Positions 1 through 10,848 of a DNA stretch of 64,000 bases are shown here, in pieces. A program made the position numbers and the translations under genes. Source of the stretch: Amborella trichopoda (Eukaryota; Streptophyta; Magnoliopsida; Amborellales; Amborellaceae); the NCBI RefSeq assembly GCF_000471905.2, contig NW_006500357.1:3239503-3303502 (forward strand). The letters run 5' to 3'. Numbering within the stretch: position 1 is the first letter of the stretch; each line of letters opens with the position of its first letter. The notes under the pieces are model-generated. The model was not told the DNA's origin. It searched no databases and saw only the letters and a program-made list of their open reading frames with translations.

Positions 1-315
1 AAAATGTTTTCTAGAAAACATTTTCACCGGAACCAAATATGGTTTCAGAATGTCACTTTCCAGTTCCTGATTCATCTAAAGTGCCTGATGCTTTGAAAGT
101 CATGGATTCATGCTAAAAAACTATTGATCAGTCTAGATTTTCCCTTAGAGATGAGCTTTCAAAGTCCTTTAGTGATTCGTAAAGGATTTTGAAAAATGAT
201 GAAGTCGAGGTTTCAGTTAGGAAAGGCCCTTAAAAAAATGGTTTTGATGGAGAAAACCACAAAAAGACGGTTACAGTTTGTAAAGAATTGTCAAAATCTG
301 AATCAGATATAAGGA
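1..315. other. Unassigned flank upstream of LINE 1
   Basis: No gene can be supported here. In the frame starting with the ATG at 39, the translation is rich in Lys, Glu and Ser but has several stops before 310. It could be the relic of an exon or of an older retroelement. The LINE similarity begins at about 316, where the reading frame switches to a reverse-transcriptase tail. Confidence 0.3.
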
Positions 316-1962
316 AAGATTCCTTCCCCCTGCAGGAAGAAAAACCCTCATCAAAGCCACCCTCTCCAATATCCCGATCTTCCAAACATCTCTATTCATC
401 ATGTCAGCCACAGTCTCAGCCTGTTTGGAGCAAATTATGAGTAACGTGCTGTGGTCTAGGATGAAAGGCTGGAAATACCACCTCATTGCATGGGACAAAG
501 TATGCTCTCCCATAGCTCAGGGTGGTTTGGGCATCCGAAAGTTGAAACCTAACAACCTTGCCCTGTTAGGCAAGTGCTGGTGGAGATGCGCCACTCAACC
601 TGATCACCTTTGGAGGCAGGTAGTTTGCCGCAAATATTGCCACGTCAGTGACGATTGGATACCACATTGTAGGACCTCAAGCAGGATCTTAGGCGCATGG
701 AGGTCCATTCATCATAGCCGGGAATCCTTTCTTGCCAATATCCGGTTCCATCCTCGAGTGGGGGGACTAAATACATTTTTGGAAAGACCTTTGGCTCGAT
801 GCTTCCCCACTGTGCAACCTTTTTCCTCGGCTTTCAAGCCTGGTAAGGAACACCAAAGCTACTATGGCTGATTAATTCCCTCTTGGCAGTCCCGCGAGGT
901 CTTGGAATCTTGAGCTTCACAGAGCCTTTCTGGACCATGAAATTGAGGTGTTCACTGCCTTCTCCACCCTTCTCGATCACGTCTTCCTCCCTCCCTCAGG
1001 TGTAGACATGCTGATTTGGGCTCCCATTTCCTCAGGAATCTTCACAGTGGCGTCCATGTACCGGAAGATCACCTCAGCCCCCCTTCTCGATCAGGTCTTT
1101 CTCCCTCCCTCAGGTGTAGACTTGCTGATTTGGGCTCCCCCTTCCTTGGGAATCTTCACCGTGGCGACCATGTACCGGAAGATCACCTCACCCCCCTACC
1201 ATAGCTGCCCAAGCCTGGCTTCCCTTAACCGTGCCCAAAATTCAGATGTTCACCTGGATTTGCCTGAACCCACAATGTTCTCACTATCGACCAAATCCAA
1301 AGAAGAGGCATTCCTTTAACCAATAGGTGTGCTTTATGCTTATTAGCTGAGGAAACTAACAACCACATCTTCCTTCATTGTCATTTTGCTAGCATCCTTT
1401 GAAGCAAACTGCTACACATGTTTAATTGGATATGGGTTTCCCTAATGTCCATCCCCCATATTTTTTGAACTTCCCTCTCTCACCATTGGTCCAAAGCTGG
1501 TCTCCTCCTTTGGAGGGCCTCCATTGCAGCCACAATCTGGACCCTTTGGAGAGAGCGCAACAACGAAATCTTTAAGGGGGTGACAACCTCGGCCCTTTGC
1601 TGTTTTGAGAAGATCATCGAGCAGGTCACCTTTTGGGCTACCAACATACAACTTTCAGGAATTTCTCCTTCTCGGCTTCATTCAGAATTGGCAAACCATG
1701 TTGAATCTGAAATCTCCAATAATCTCTCGTGCCTCCTTGTGGAGACTTCCCGACATCGGCACAGTCAAACTTAATTTTGATGGTTGCTCTCTTGGCAACC
1801 CAGGTCCTTCGGGCTTGGTAGAATATTCAGAACTTTTAACGGCGACATTCTTCTCTCTTTCTTCTCCCCTGTCGGCCATGCAGACTCCACCTTTGGCGAG
1901 GCCCTAGTCTCCTTGGACTAAGAAAATTCAACTTGAGCTGGGGCAACACGCTGGTCATCGAA
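316..1962 (+). mobile_element. LINE 1 (L1-type), 5'-truncated, first part: RT tail, zinc finger, start of RNase H
   Basis: Broken coding sequence of a plant L1-type non-LTR retrotransposon. It enters the end of the reverse-transcriptase region at about 318 (a TLIKATLSNIP stretch, then GGLGIRKLK at about 523). A zf-RVT-like module (RCALCLLAEETNNHIFLHC) follows at about 1327-1384, then the start of an RNase H domain (KLNFDGCSLGNPGPSG) at about 1768. Stops and frameshifts interrupt it. The copy stops at 1962 inside RNase H and resumes at 9613, because LINE 2 is inserted there. No 5' part or endonuclease is present, as usual for LINE copies that failed to extend fully. Confidence 0.85.
969..1196 (+). 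repeat. 114-bp tandem duplication inside LINE 1
   Basis: Two adjacent copies, 969-1082 and 1083-1196, differ at a handful of positions. The unit is 38 codons long, so the duplication keeps the frame of the segment ahead of the zinc finger. Confidence 0.9.
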
Positions 1963-2166
1963 CACTGATGACAAATACAAGTTAAGAGTAACTGTAAAGT
2001 GCACTCCTCCTCCCCCCCCGTACATCTCTCCTCCCTCTGCCTCTTCCACCCTTTGCATCATCCCTATTCTCCCTGTTTCTTCATCTCATCTTGCAAAACA
2101 ATTTGCTTCTTCCCTAGTTGGTGTTTTCCACCCCCAGAGAAATGACATTTAAGGTATCGAGAGATG

Positions 2167-2214
2167 GGAGTATCTCTCCAATTGTCCAGGGGAGTATCTC
2201 TCCAATTGTCCAGG
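2167..2214 (+). repeat. 24-bp direct duplication in LINE 2 ORF1
   Basis: Two adjacent identical 24-bp units (2167-2190 and 2191-2214) at the start of the ORF1-like reading frame, keeping the frame. Confidence 0.85.
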
Positions 2215-2224
2215 TGGTTTGAAG

Positions 2225-5200
2225 ATGTGGGAGCTTTTTGCTGCCAAAAAGTCTGACTTTCGGCTACATCCATCCCTCTCCACTCCTGGTGCCTCGACAC
2301 TTTCAAAGCCATCAGTAACACCTGTGGATCCTTTGTGGCTGTCCATTGGCAATCTATGGAAAGCCTCCCGCTCGGTTCTCTTCGGTTGATAGTGGATGTT
2401 GTGGACCCCCAAACCATATCTCCTTTCCTTTGGCTGGAAGTGCAGGGGTATACTTTCAAGTTCTACTCTCCTGGTTAGTTGCTTCTCCCCCCTCCCCTCT
2501 GTTTGTTCAGCAGGTGGAAAAACTTTTGAGCGACCCATACTTGTCGCCTCCCCTTTTGGCTACTCAATCTAACTGGACCGTCGTCTCACACAAGTGTAGG
2601 CTTAGTAATATCGACCGCCACAGAAGCCATCCTGGACGTTGATCACCGCTGCATTTTTTGGGTAGACCTCACTGACCTTGTGGTCGTCTTATTGCTCCGC
2701 TGCCTCCACCACCTCCTTCCCCACCCCTACCCCCCCCACCTTGTCTCTCGGGTTACCCCAGCGCAATCCCTTGGAGGCGCACGTCAGCGATGTTCACGCC
2801 GACCTATTTTGGATGACATGTGTCGGTCAGAGGGGATAGGTCAACCTATTTTTAATGCTAGGCCCTTTAGCCACCTCTCTGTGATCCTCCAGCTCAGAGC
2901 TCTACTTCTAAGGAGATTGTGTCATCATCGGCCCTTCTCCCCTCGAGCTCCGTTCCCCCCCATCGGTCCCCTTGCAACCTTGGTGCTGACACCTCTCGGA
3001 TCCAAGCCTCCTCTCCTGCCACCTCTCACCCGAAGGTTTCCTCTTCGAAGGATACCTGTGTTGTTGCCCAACCTACACTTTCTCTCCCCTCTCCTTTCCC
3101 TATCCTTTTTGCCTCCCTTCCCCCTTCTTCCCACCTCCCCCTCATCGGCCGTGGTGCTCCCTCTGCCACGCCACCTATTCTCGCCTTGCCTACGACCCTA
3201 GCCCCTCAAGTAGAGATGTTGCCCATAGTTACCAGAATCTCTCCACCGACCTCATGTTTCTGGTTCCAAAACCCGATTCTGCGTTTCCGTTAAGGAATAT
3301 CCACGGAAACCGCCTTATATCGGAATCTCGATTCAACTCATCTTTAGAAACCACTTTTCGGAACCAAAGAAACTCAATTCCTTACTTTGGAATATCGATT
3401 CAACACATCTTTAGAAACAATTTATCGGAACCATGGAAACTCGATTCCTTAATTTTAAAATCTTGATCCAACACATCTTTAGAAACTTGAACCCATTAAT
3501 TATGGGTAGACGTTCCAAAATATATCGAATTTGGATTCCAGCGAGGATTAAATCTTGATTCCACATCAATTGATACACCAATTCAAAGTACATAATGTCC
3601 AATGTCTATGATAGTTGTGCACTTCCTAAAGAAAATTGGAGTAGAAATCTTTCTTCGAATGCTTCAAGTGGTTGCAGGGTTTTATTGTTTTACTTGTGCT
3701 ACCTTGGACGGCCTTCACCTGAAATTTAAAATATAACTGGTAAAGACAACACATAATTAAAAGTAAAACCATGGTGTAGACATAATCCTATTTTGTCTTT
3801 ATAATAATGAAGTCAAAATCACAACTTAGAAATACTTATCTTTTGTATATAGTGACTGTAAGTTCAATACAATCACTTTAAAATTTGAAAAACCTTCTAA
3901 TAAAAGACATCCAATATAGGTTTTAAAGTTGATAAGGCTCAAGATGTGCTTGTGGCTTCCTTCTATATAAAAATGAAATCTCGATTCCTGGTAAGCAGTT
4001 CTCAAAAGCACTCCATAGTCCCTATTATCGTAAATCTTGATCTCAAATTGACATGGATCTTTGACGCATATACTTCAGAAATTTGATTCCAAATATATTA
4101 GAATCATGATTCGGAACAACAACATATCTTTGTTTCACATATGTAAGAAACTTGATTCGATAGGCATCGGAAACTCGATTCCGCATATTAATGAATCTTG
4201 ACACCTGGAGTGTCGATTTCGGAGGATGGGAATCTCGATTCCATGTGGATGAAACTTGGATTTATTTCGGTCGAAACACGATTCTCAAAAACTAGGAATC
4301 TCGTTTCCAGCGATTCCTATTGTACGAACAACGATTCGCGAGATAAGAATCTTCTAGCCGGCTGCGATTCTGTGATTTCAGTTTCTAAAACAATTTGGGT
4401 TCCCAAGCGTTTCCAACAACTATGATGCTGCCCTCGCCTCCTTCGCAACCCTCTTGTTCTTTGCCTTTGGGCACACCTCCTACCCCATTCTTCTCTCCCT
4501 TCATGTCGAGGCCTTCTCGCAGCCTTCCTCCTTTCTCTCCTCCTCTGATCGAGTTCTCTCAGAGGCCCCTTGCAGTGGAAGACCCTCCCGTTGGGGATCC
4601 CGCTATCTCTGAGGTGTTGATATTGTTCATGGCAGCCCTAGCAGAGGTTTGCCCTCTCGTTTGCGACCCAGTGGTTTCAGCGACGGAAGATCCCCCTACT
4701 GATATGGATCTGCATTTCTTTCCATCCCCTCTTCGGTCTGATCCCACTGGAGTGGCACCCTTCCTTGTACCAGGCTGGCTCCCTGTCTCTCCCTTGCCCC
4801 CTGTGGGTTCCTTTCCCCTCTATATCCCCGTGGCCCCTCTTCTTTGACTGTCCCAGTAGTAGTTGACTCTTCTTGCTGAGCCTGCGACTCCTAGGGACCC
4901 CTTACCAGTTGCTGAGTAGGAACTTCCCTTGGTAACTCCTCGGATGGGCTTCTACGCGTGTCAAATCTGCTTCACTCACATCTTCTCCTGCTGTTGATCC
5001 CCCATCTTTGGGTTTGCCTGCCCCACTATCGCCAGTGGATGGACCTCCCTCTTCATCCTGTTTTTCCACGGATTCAGTGGACACCATGGGGGGATCCCCT
5101 TTCTCCACCTTCGGTGGACTTTGAGTCTGTTGACGGTGTGGATGCGGGTCAGGGCGATATCCGAGATGTTTTGAATGTGATAGGCTTCCCCCAAACAGGA

Positions 5201-5300
5201 CCAGATGGACCCTTTCGTGAATTCTTCAATGAAGATGCTCAATCTGGACTACAGCTAAACAAGAAAGGAAGTCGCGAATTCGCAGGCTTGGCGTGTTCCT
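2225..5300 (+). pseudogene. LINE 2 ORF1 (gag-like, DUF4283-type) remnant, split by a transposon
   Basis: Broken ORF1. At about 2270-2460 the translation has the layout typical of plant LINE ORF1 (DUF4283): a SIPLHSW-like start, a conserved CG pair, then LRLIVDVVDP and FLWLEVQG stretches. A long Pro/Ser-rich linker follows (2680-3215), typical of the ORF1 C-terminal half. It is cut at 3216 by an 8-bp target duplication and resumes at 4425 in similar Pro/Ser-rich coding. These proteins bind the element's RNA. No zinc knuckle was recognised. Frameshifts are present, so it cannot be translated as one protein. Confidence 0.6.
3224..4424. mobile_element. Non-autonomous hAT-like element with CATAGTT ends (copy 1)
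   Basis: A 1,201-bp insert in LINE 2 ORF1. Its left end is CATAGTTACC and its right end, read inward, CATAGTTGTT. It is flanked by an 8-bp duplication: ATGTTGCC (3216-3223) and ATGCTGCC (4425-4432), with one mismatch. It has no coding capacity. Both subterminal parts (about 3238-3480 and 3960-4380) are filled with copies of a near-palindromic motif, GGAATCTCGATTCC and variants; the central part (about 3600-3950) lacks them. Three units near the left end repeat every 67-68 bp (3329, 3396, 3464). Eight-bp duplications, CA-starting ends and subterminal motif arrays are hAT traits. The superfamily call is inference. Confidence 0.72.
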
Positions 5301-5403
5301 TAAATCTTCCTTATCCTCCCCTGCGCCCACTCTTTTGCCGCAGGCACCTTTCCAGGGTTTCCTGCTCAGTTCCCTTCGGAACTCCCCTATCTCCCTCTAG
5401 ACT

Positions 5404-8400
5404 TGATGTTGATAGCATCCTGGAACATTCGTGGGGCTCGGTTTTCCCAACAAAAAACAGGCAGTAAGGGACCTTAGTCCTAGGCTTCAGCCCATGGTCT
5501 TGGTGCTCACTGAGACCAAACTCCCTTGCCCCTCTCTCTCAGGTCAGATTGGTATGGGGACGCAGGCCCTGCAAATGGGTGGCTCTCCCTGCCGAAGGTG
5601 TTTCGGGGGGGATTTGGGTGATCTGGGATCTGACTGCCCACTCCCTTTGCTCGTCTTTCGTAGCCAGATTCTCTGTTTCTATTCTCGTCTCTAGGATTCC
5701 TGACGGTATGCTGTGGAAATTTACTGCAGTGTACGGTCCTAACCTCGATGCCCTTAGACAGGAGCTTAACATTGTGGCTGACCTCCCTCACCTGGCGTGG
5801 TTCATAAGGGGAGACTTTAATGTGACTAGGTGGTCTTTTGAGAGAAATAACTCCACCAGAATCACTCAAGCCATGACTGCCTTCTCTGACTTTGTGGCCC
5901 ATAACGACCTTATCGACCTAGCCATTCAGGGAGCCCAATACACCTGATCCAACCATGTTGCGTCCCCTTCCCTATCGAAATTGGACCGCTTCTTGGGACT
6001 CTCTGACTTCTCGGGCTCGCACTTTGTGGCCTTACCCAAGCCCACTTCTGATCGTTGTCTTATTTTACTCAACTCTAATCCTGCTGAAAGAGTTATCAAA
6101 CCGTTCAGGTTTGAGTTGGCATGGCTGGAAGAACCTTCCCTCTTACATCTATGCCCAGCCTGGTGGCAGTCATTGTCTGAATTGGTTGACGACTGGGCTG
6201 GTTTCAGGATCCAACGAAAGCTCCAGTTGCTGAAGGCTCATCTTAAATCCTGGAGTAGGCAGCTCCCAGGATGTTTTGGACCCTATAAGAACTCGATTTT
6301 GATGGCAGTCCAGACCCTAGATAATGTGGAGGAAGCAAGGCCACTCACGGATTCTGAAATTCAGCAAAGGGGCCAACTCAAACTTGAATACCAAGCCATC
6401 CTCAATAAAGAGGAAATCTTCTGGTATTAGAGGTCCAGAATCAAATGGCTCAAGGCCGGTGATCTTAACACAGGGTTTTTCCATAAAACTGCCAACTGCA
6501 GGCGTAGAGATAATACCATCTCTCACTTGGGAAAAGCCAGCTAGACCAGCCCCTGGAAATTGAGCAGCGCATCCTATCCTACTTCAAAAACCTGTTTTCT
6601 GCTCCTCAAAACCCCAGACCCACCATGGGAGACCTTTCCTTCCTATTGCTTCCCCTCGACAAAAGCTGTTTGGTTGGAAAGGCCTTTCTCGGAATCTGGG
6701 ATCCTGCTGCCATTTCTTCTTTGGGTTTGGATAAAGCACCGGGCCCTAATGGGTACCCTTTAGCTCCTTTCAAATTATTCTGGGATTCATTTAAAGATGA
6801 CTTCTTGGCTCTCTTCGAAGATTCCACTCTAGAGGGGTAATCCACCGAGCTTTGAACGCCACTTTCATCACTTTGATTCCTAAGATTGAAGGTGCTTCCC
6901 ACCTCAAAGGCTTTCACCCCATTAGCCTACTCAATTCTACTTATAAAGTTCTTTCCAAAGTCTTGGCCTCTCAACTTAAAGAGGTCCTCCCTTTGGTCTT
7001 CTCTCCATCTCAAAGTGCTTTCATTAGAGATCGCCAGATATTGGATGGGGCCCTTGTGGCTCACGAATGCTTGCATTCTAGGCACTTGACCAAAGAATAC
7101 GGGATTACTGTTAAACTTGATTGGGAGAAGGCGTATGATCATGTCGATTGGATTCTACTTGAAGAAACTTAGACCAGAGTGGGCTTTGGCAGCAGGTGGA
7201 GAGCTTGCTACTCTTACCCCTTATTTCTCAATCCTAATCAATGGATCCCCTAAAGGTAAAGGATTCTTCCCCTCTTCTAGGGGTGTCAGACAAGGGGACC
7301 CTCTGTCCCCCTTTCCTTTTGCTATCTCAGCAGAAGTTTTCAGTCATTCGATCTCTAGGATGTATGCAACCGGCCGTTTGTAGGGCTTTTCGATTGGGAA
7401 CCAAGGCCATATGGTTACTCACCTCCAATACGCCGACGATACCTTAGTTTTTTGTAATACCCTACCCGAAGAGATGCATAACCTCTTTTTATTTCTCAGG
7501 TGTTTTGAGTATGCCACTGCATTCAAGGTCAATTTCGACAAATCTAAGATGATGGGGCAAGCAGTTGATCCCACCTTGCTCAGCAGTTTCACTGAAAGCA
7601 GGGGCTGTAGGGTAGACAACTTGCCTTCTATCTACCTAGTACCTCTTTGCCTAGGGAAACCCAAAAAGAGGTTGTGGTCACACATTATTGACAAGGTAGA
7701 TCTCAAATTAGCTGGGTAGAAGGGCCGTTTCTTATCTCCGGGGGTTAGGCACACTCTTATCAAAGCCACCTTAGCTAATATCCCAGTTCTAGGATCGAAC
7801 ACTTGATACGTAGATATTTGGGGGAGGGTGAGGCCACCAACCGTAAGTTCCATCTTATAGCTTGGGAGAAACTCTGCCAACCTAAGAACCAGGGAGGGCT
7901 GGGGATTAAAAATTTAAGACAGAAAATTCTAGCTTTACTAGGACAGTGGTGGTGGCTCTCAGGAACTACCTACGGACTGACATTCTCAAGTTTAAATATC
8001 GCATACCTTCATCACCTTGGCTCCCCAGTTGTAGGCCTAATCACAGGTCATCTGGGATTTGGAGATCGATATGCTCGGTCCACCAGCTGTTTAAAGATCG
8101 CATCAGGTTCCACCCTAGAGCTGGCAATCATGTCTTTTTTGGAAGGATCTGTGGCTTGGGCATGCTCCTCTAATGGACAGATTCCCAAGTCTCATTTCTC
8201 TCGCCCGGAATCAAGATGCAACTGTTGCAGATGAGATGACTATGACTGGCTCCCAGAGATCCTGGAATCCACTCTTCAGAAGGGCTCTTATCGAACCAGA
8301 AATTCTTCTCTTTGCTGCCCTTGCAGCTGAACTTCTGATTGGTTCATCGTCCCCCTTGGGCTTGACCGTATTATTTGGGCGCCTTCATCATCTGGGACTT

Positions 8401-9560
8401 TCTCGGTTTCCTACTCCTACTGAAATTTATCACAGCCCCCAACCTTACCTGCCCATCCAACTTCTGTTGTTGCGCAAGCCTGGGCTTCCTTTGCGCCCCC
8501 GAAAATTCAGGTCTTCATGTGGCTGGCCCTTTCCCCGAGGGTGCTCACAGTAGACCAGCTTCAAAGAAGAGGCCTTCCTCTTCGTAACCGTTGCATTCTA
8601 TGTTCGGCAGATGAGGAAACCAATCCCCATTTGTTCTTGCACTGCCCCTACGCCTTCTATTCGTGAGGGGACCTTCTTACCCTCATCAATATAGAATGGG
8701 TGCTCCCTGCGGATGTACCTTCCATCTTCTCTGCCCTGCAACCTTTTCCTTGGCCTAAGGCTGGGACTTTACTCTGGAATCTTCGGTGGCAGCCTTGCTG
8801 TGGGCTATTTGGATTGATTGAACATAATAATAGAATCTTTCAGGGGGAGTACTCTTCATGGTACAAGACCTTCGCCAAGTTCAAATCCCCGGTGGTCTTC
8901 TGGGCATCCAACCACCACAGATTCAAAGAGTTGTCTACCTCGGCCTTTGCCCAAAATTTGGACTGCTGTTCTTCTATACAGCCACAAGCGTTTACTTTAG
9001 GTATCCTTGTGGAGACCTCCTCAACTAGGACATCTTAAGCTAAACTTCGATGAATGGTCCCTCGGAAATCCTGGGCCTTCGGGAGTAGGGGCTATCGTCA
9101 AGGACCACCTTGGTACAATGATGGCCTCTATCTCTAAACCTATAGGTCGTGCTGATTCTTTGGAGGCTAAAACAGTTGCACTCGCGGAAGGACTCAAGCT
9201 AGTTCAATCCCTATCTTTCCTCTCTAGTACTATTGAGGGAGATTCCAAGAACGTCATCTCTTGGATGCAGACGCCCTACTCCACCCTACCTCCCTGGTGC
9301 TTGGTTCAGTGTTTCGATGAGATCGAATCCCTTTGTAGGGACACCCACATCTCTTGGAGACATATCTGGAGAGAAGGAAACTAGGAAGCCGACACCCTTG
9401 CTAAAGCAGCGGCATCTTTGGCAGGAAACTAGCATGTTTTTTTGGATCGGCCTCTTTTTTTGGGTTGCTCTTTCGATTATAACCTTCAAAAAGAAGGCCT
9501 TTTGATTCTGTTTTCTTTCCCCTGGGACACCCACTTGTGGTCCACCAGTTTCTTGCACTT
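5404..9560 (+). pseudogene. LINE 2 ORF2: endonuclease, reverse transcriptase, zinc finger, RNase H (broken)
   Basis: Order of domains: AP-type endonuclease from 5404 (SWNIRG at about 5418, LTETKLP at about 5503, VYGPN at about 5731, GDFN at about 5812); reverse transcriptase about 6700-7790 (KAPGPNG at about 6733, an RQILDGALVAHE stretch at about 7035, KLDWEKAYDHVDW at about 7110, GVRQGDPLSP at about 7283, catalytic YADD at 7429-7440); zf-RVT about 8500-8655 (RCILCSADEETNPHLFLHC); RNase H about 9025-9430 (KLNFDEWSLGNPGPSG, a GDSKNV stretch at 9239, ending in a WRHIWREGN segment). In-frame stops lie at 5945, 6428, 7717 and 9382, and several frameshifts occur. An intact enzyme of this type nicks target DNA and copies the element's RNA. 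This copy cannot. Confidence 0.88.
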
Positions 9561-9612
9561 AGAGTCCTTAATTCAAGGTTAACTTTCTCAAAAATACATG
9601 CTGGTCATCGAA

Positions 9613-9985
9613 GGTGACTCCAAGAACACCATTGTCTGGGCCTCAACCTCTGGCCCATCTCTTTGATGAAATTTTGCATATTATCAGCCCTCTTAGCACC
9701 TCGTGGAGGCACATATGGGGGGAAGCTAATACTGAAGCTGACCTCCTTGCTAGGGAGGGCGCTTCTAGTAAACCTTTAGAGGGGTTCCCAGGCACCTTTT
9801 TGAGCTACTGAACCCCTTCTTGTACCTACTCCCACCCGTGATTTATTGTACAGTTTCATTTGGAATTTTTTGGGCCCCTTGAGGGTTTTTGTATAGGGCT
9901 TCCAGTTGTTTTGGGTAGCCTGTTTTATGGTATACCAGTCTTACTGGTAACTCTTTATTATTAATACAATGCAGCTAACAGCTTC
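9613..9985 (+). mobile_element. LINE 1, second part: RNase H C-terminus and 3' UTR
   Basis: Resumes directly after the LINE 2 target duplication with GDSKNT, then SWRHIWGEANTEADLLARE (about 9700-9755), the end of an RNase H domain. The frame closes at 9809-9811. A 3' UTR with an AATACAATGCAGC end follows, matching the AATACAATG near the 3' end of LINE 3. The exact 3' end is uncertain by some tens of bases. Confidence 0.75.
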
Positions 9986-10224
9986 AAATCCAGCACTTCT
10001 TCAGTTTTTTGATTATGATGATCAGTCCATTTTTTGTTTTTGTCACCATCCTGGTCTGGTTTGCTGAGAACGACGAGCTGAGTTGCATCTTAAACGAACA
10101 GCTCCCAGTTTGTTTTTTTTACCAAATTCTCGTCTTGGGCCATTTGTATATCTTTGTTTGAAATTAATATAATGGCTGGGGTTCTTGCACAAAGTCTCCC
10201 ATCTTAACCCTGGAAAAAAAAAAA
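9986..10224 (+). mobile_element. LINE-like 3' UTR with poly(A) tail
   Basis: Non-coding, T-rich sequence ending in GGCTGGGGTTCTTGC, a short spacer and an A tract at 10,213-10,224. The layout is that of a plant LINE 3' end. It may be the true tail of LINE 1 or a separate short copy. Confidence 0.4.
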
Positions 10225-10407
10225 GATTATAGCACAATTTTTAACTAGCCTAACATGTCCAGAACTTTTTTCTTTTGATGATTTGGAGTCAACCGATTTC
10301 CTCATCAATCTTTAATGTTTTTCTTTTTGGTTCTGTCCTGGTGTTTTCTTGGTGATTCTTTGTATGTGACTATTGATTTATTATTACTATTGTTATTATT
10401 TTTGCAG

Positions 10408-10489
10408 GAGCAATGTTGCGACTGAAGATATAGATAAACTGTTTGTGAGAAGGCGCCACGAAGATCATACTAACCCTCCAAGTTCTTGA
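10408..10489 (+). CDS. Probable terminal exon of an unidentified gene
   Basis: A T-rich tract ending in TTTTTGCAG (10,399-10,407) is a good 3' splice site. The following 82 nt read as one split base plus 26 codons and a stop at 10,487-10,489. The peptide begins SNVATEDIDKLFVRRRHEDH and ends in NPPSS: charged, hydrophilic and unlike the surrounding LINE sequence. I do not recognise the protein. No upstream exon is visible in the first 10 kb, so the last intron would hold the whole LINE nest and the rest of the gene would lie left of the window. The gene would converge on the PIG-Y-like gene. A chance open stretch is possible, but acceptor, composition and stop agree. Confidence 0.5.
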
Positions 10490-10848
10490 GTCTCAATGCC
10501 ACTGACACTTAACTTAGTGTAGAGTTGTACAAACATGTCTATGGTTTTTCTGAGTTATTTTTTTGAGCTTCCATGTCCTGTTGTTGTCATTTCGGTGGGC
10601 TTGTATGTATATTTTTATAAACAGTAATGCACAACATTTATCAGTACCGGTGGAATTCGTGTAAACTATGTGAACCATCCATAAGAAAACAGTCCAAGGT
10701 ACCGTACGTATACTTTTTGTGTGTGTGTGTGAGAGAGCAATCAGGGGCACCTAAGGCATGGTATATGCAATGTCAAGAATCTGTGTTCGAGCTCAAAAAG
10801 TAAAAAAACAAGGGTGCAGTTGGCATACGGATGCATCCGTAGCTATAG
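10490..10848 (+). other. Possible 3' UTR and flank of the terminal exon
   Basis: AT-rich sequence after the stop with no ORF of note. It contains a short GT run followed by GA (about 10,718-10,736). No canonical AATAAA signal was seen close to the stop; the UTR assignment is inferred from position only. Confidence 0.25.

Larger units (their letters stand above)
1963..9595 (+). mobile_element. LINE 2 (L1-type), near full length, nested in LINE 1
   Basis: A 7.6-kb element (about 6.4 kb without the hAT-like insert) with a C-rich 5' region, an ORF1 gag-like part, and an ORF2 with endonuclease, reverse transcriptase, zinc finger and RNase H, ending in a short A-rich tail (CTCAAAAAT). It is bounded by a 17-bp target duplication at 1946-1962 and 9596-9612 with one mismatch (core GCTGGTCATCGAA). 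The right copy leads straight into the missing part of the LINE 1 RNase H. Both ORFs are broken, so the copy is dead. It shares signature stretches with LINE 1 and LINE 3 (for example SLGNPGPSG), so the three are related families. Confidence 0.88.

Noticed and set aside
2680..3201. 173-codon Pro/Leu-rich open frame as a separate gene
   Set aside because: It overlaps the Pro/Ser-rich linker of LINE 2 ORF1 in a pyrimidine-rich stretch; no domain of its own.
3238..3480. Regular repeats (67-68 bp) considered as a CRISPR-like or satellite array
   Set aside because: Plant nuclear context, few imperfect units, and they sit subterminally in an element with ends and a target duplication, so they are element structure.
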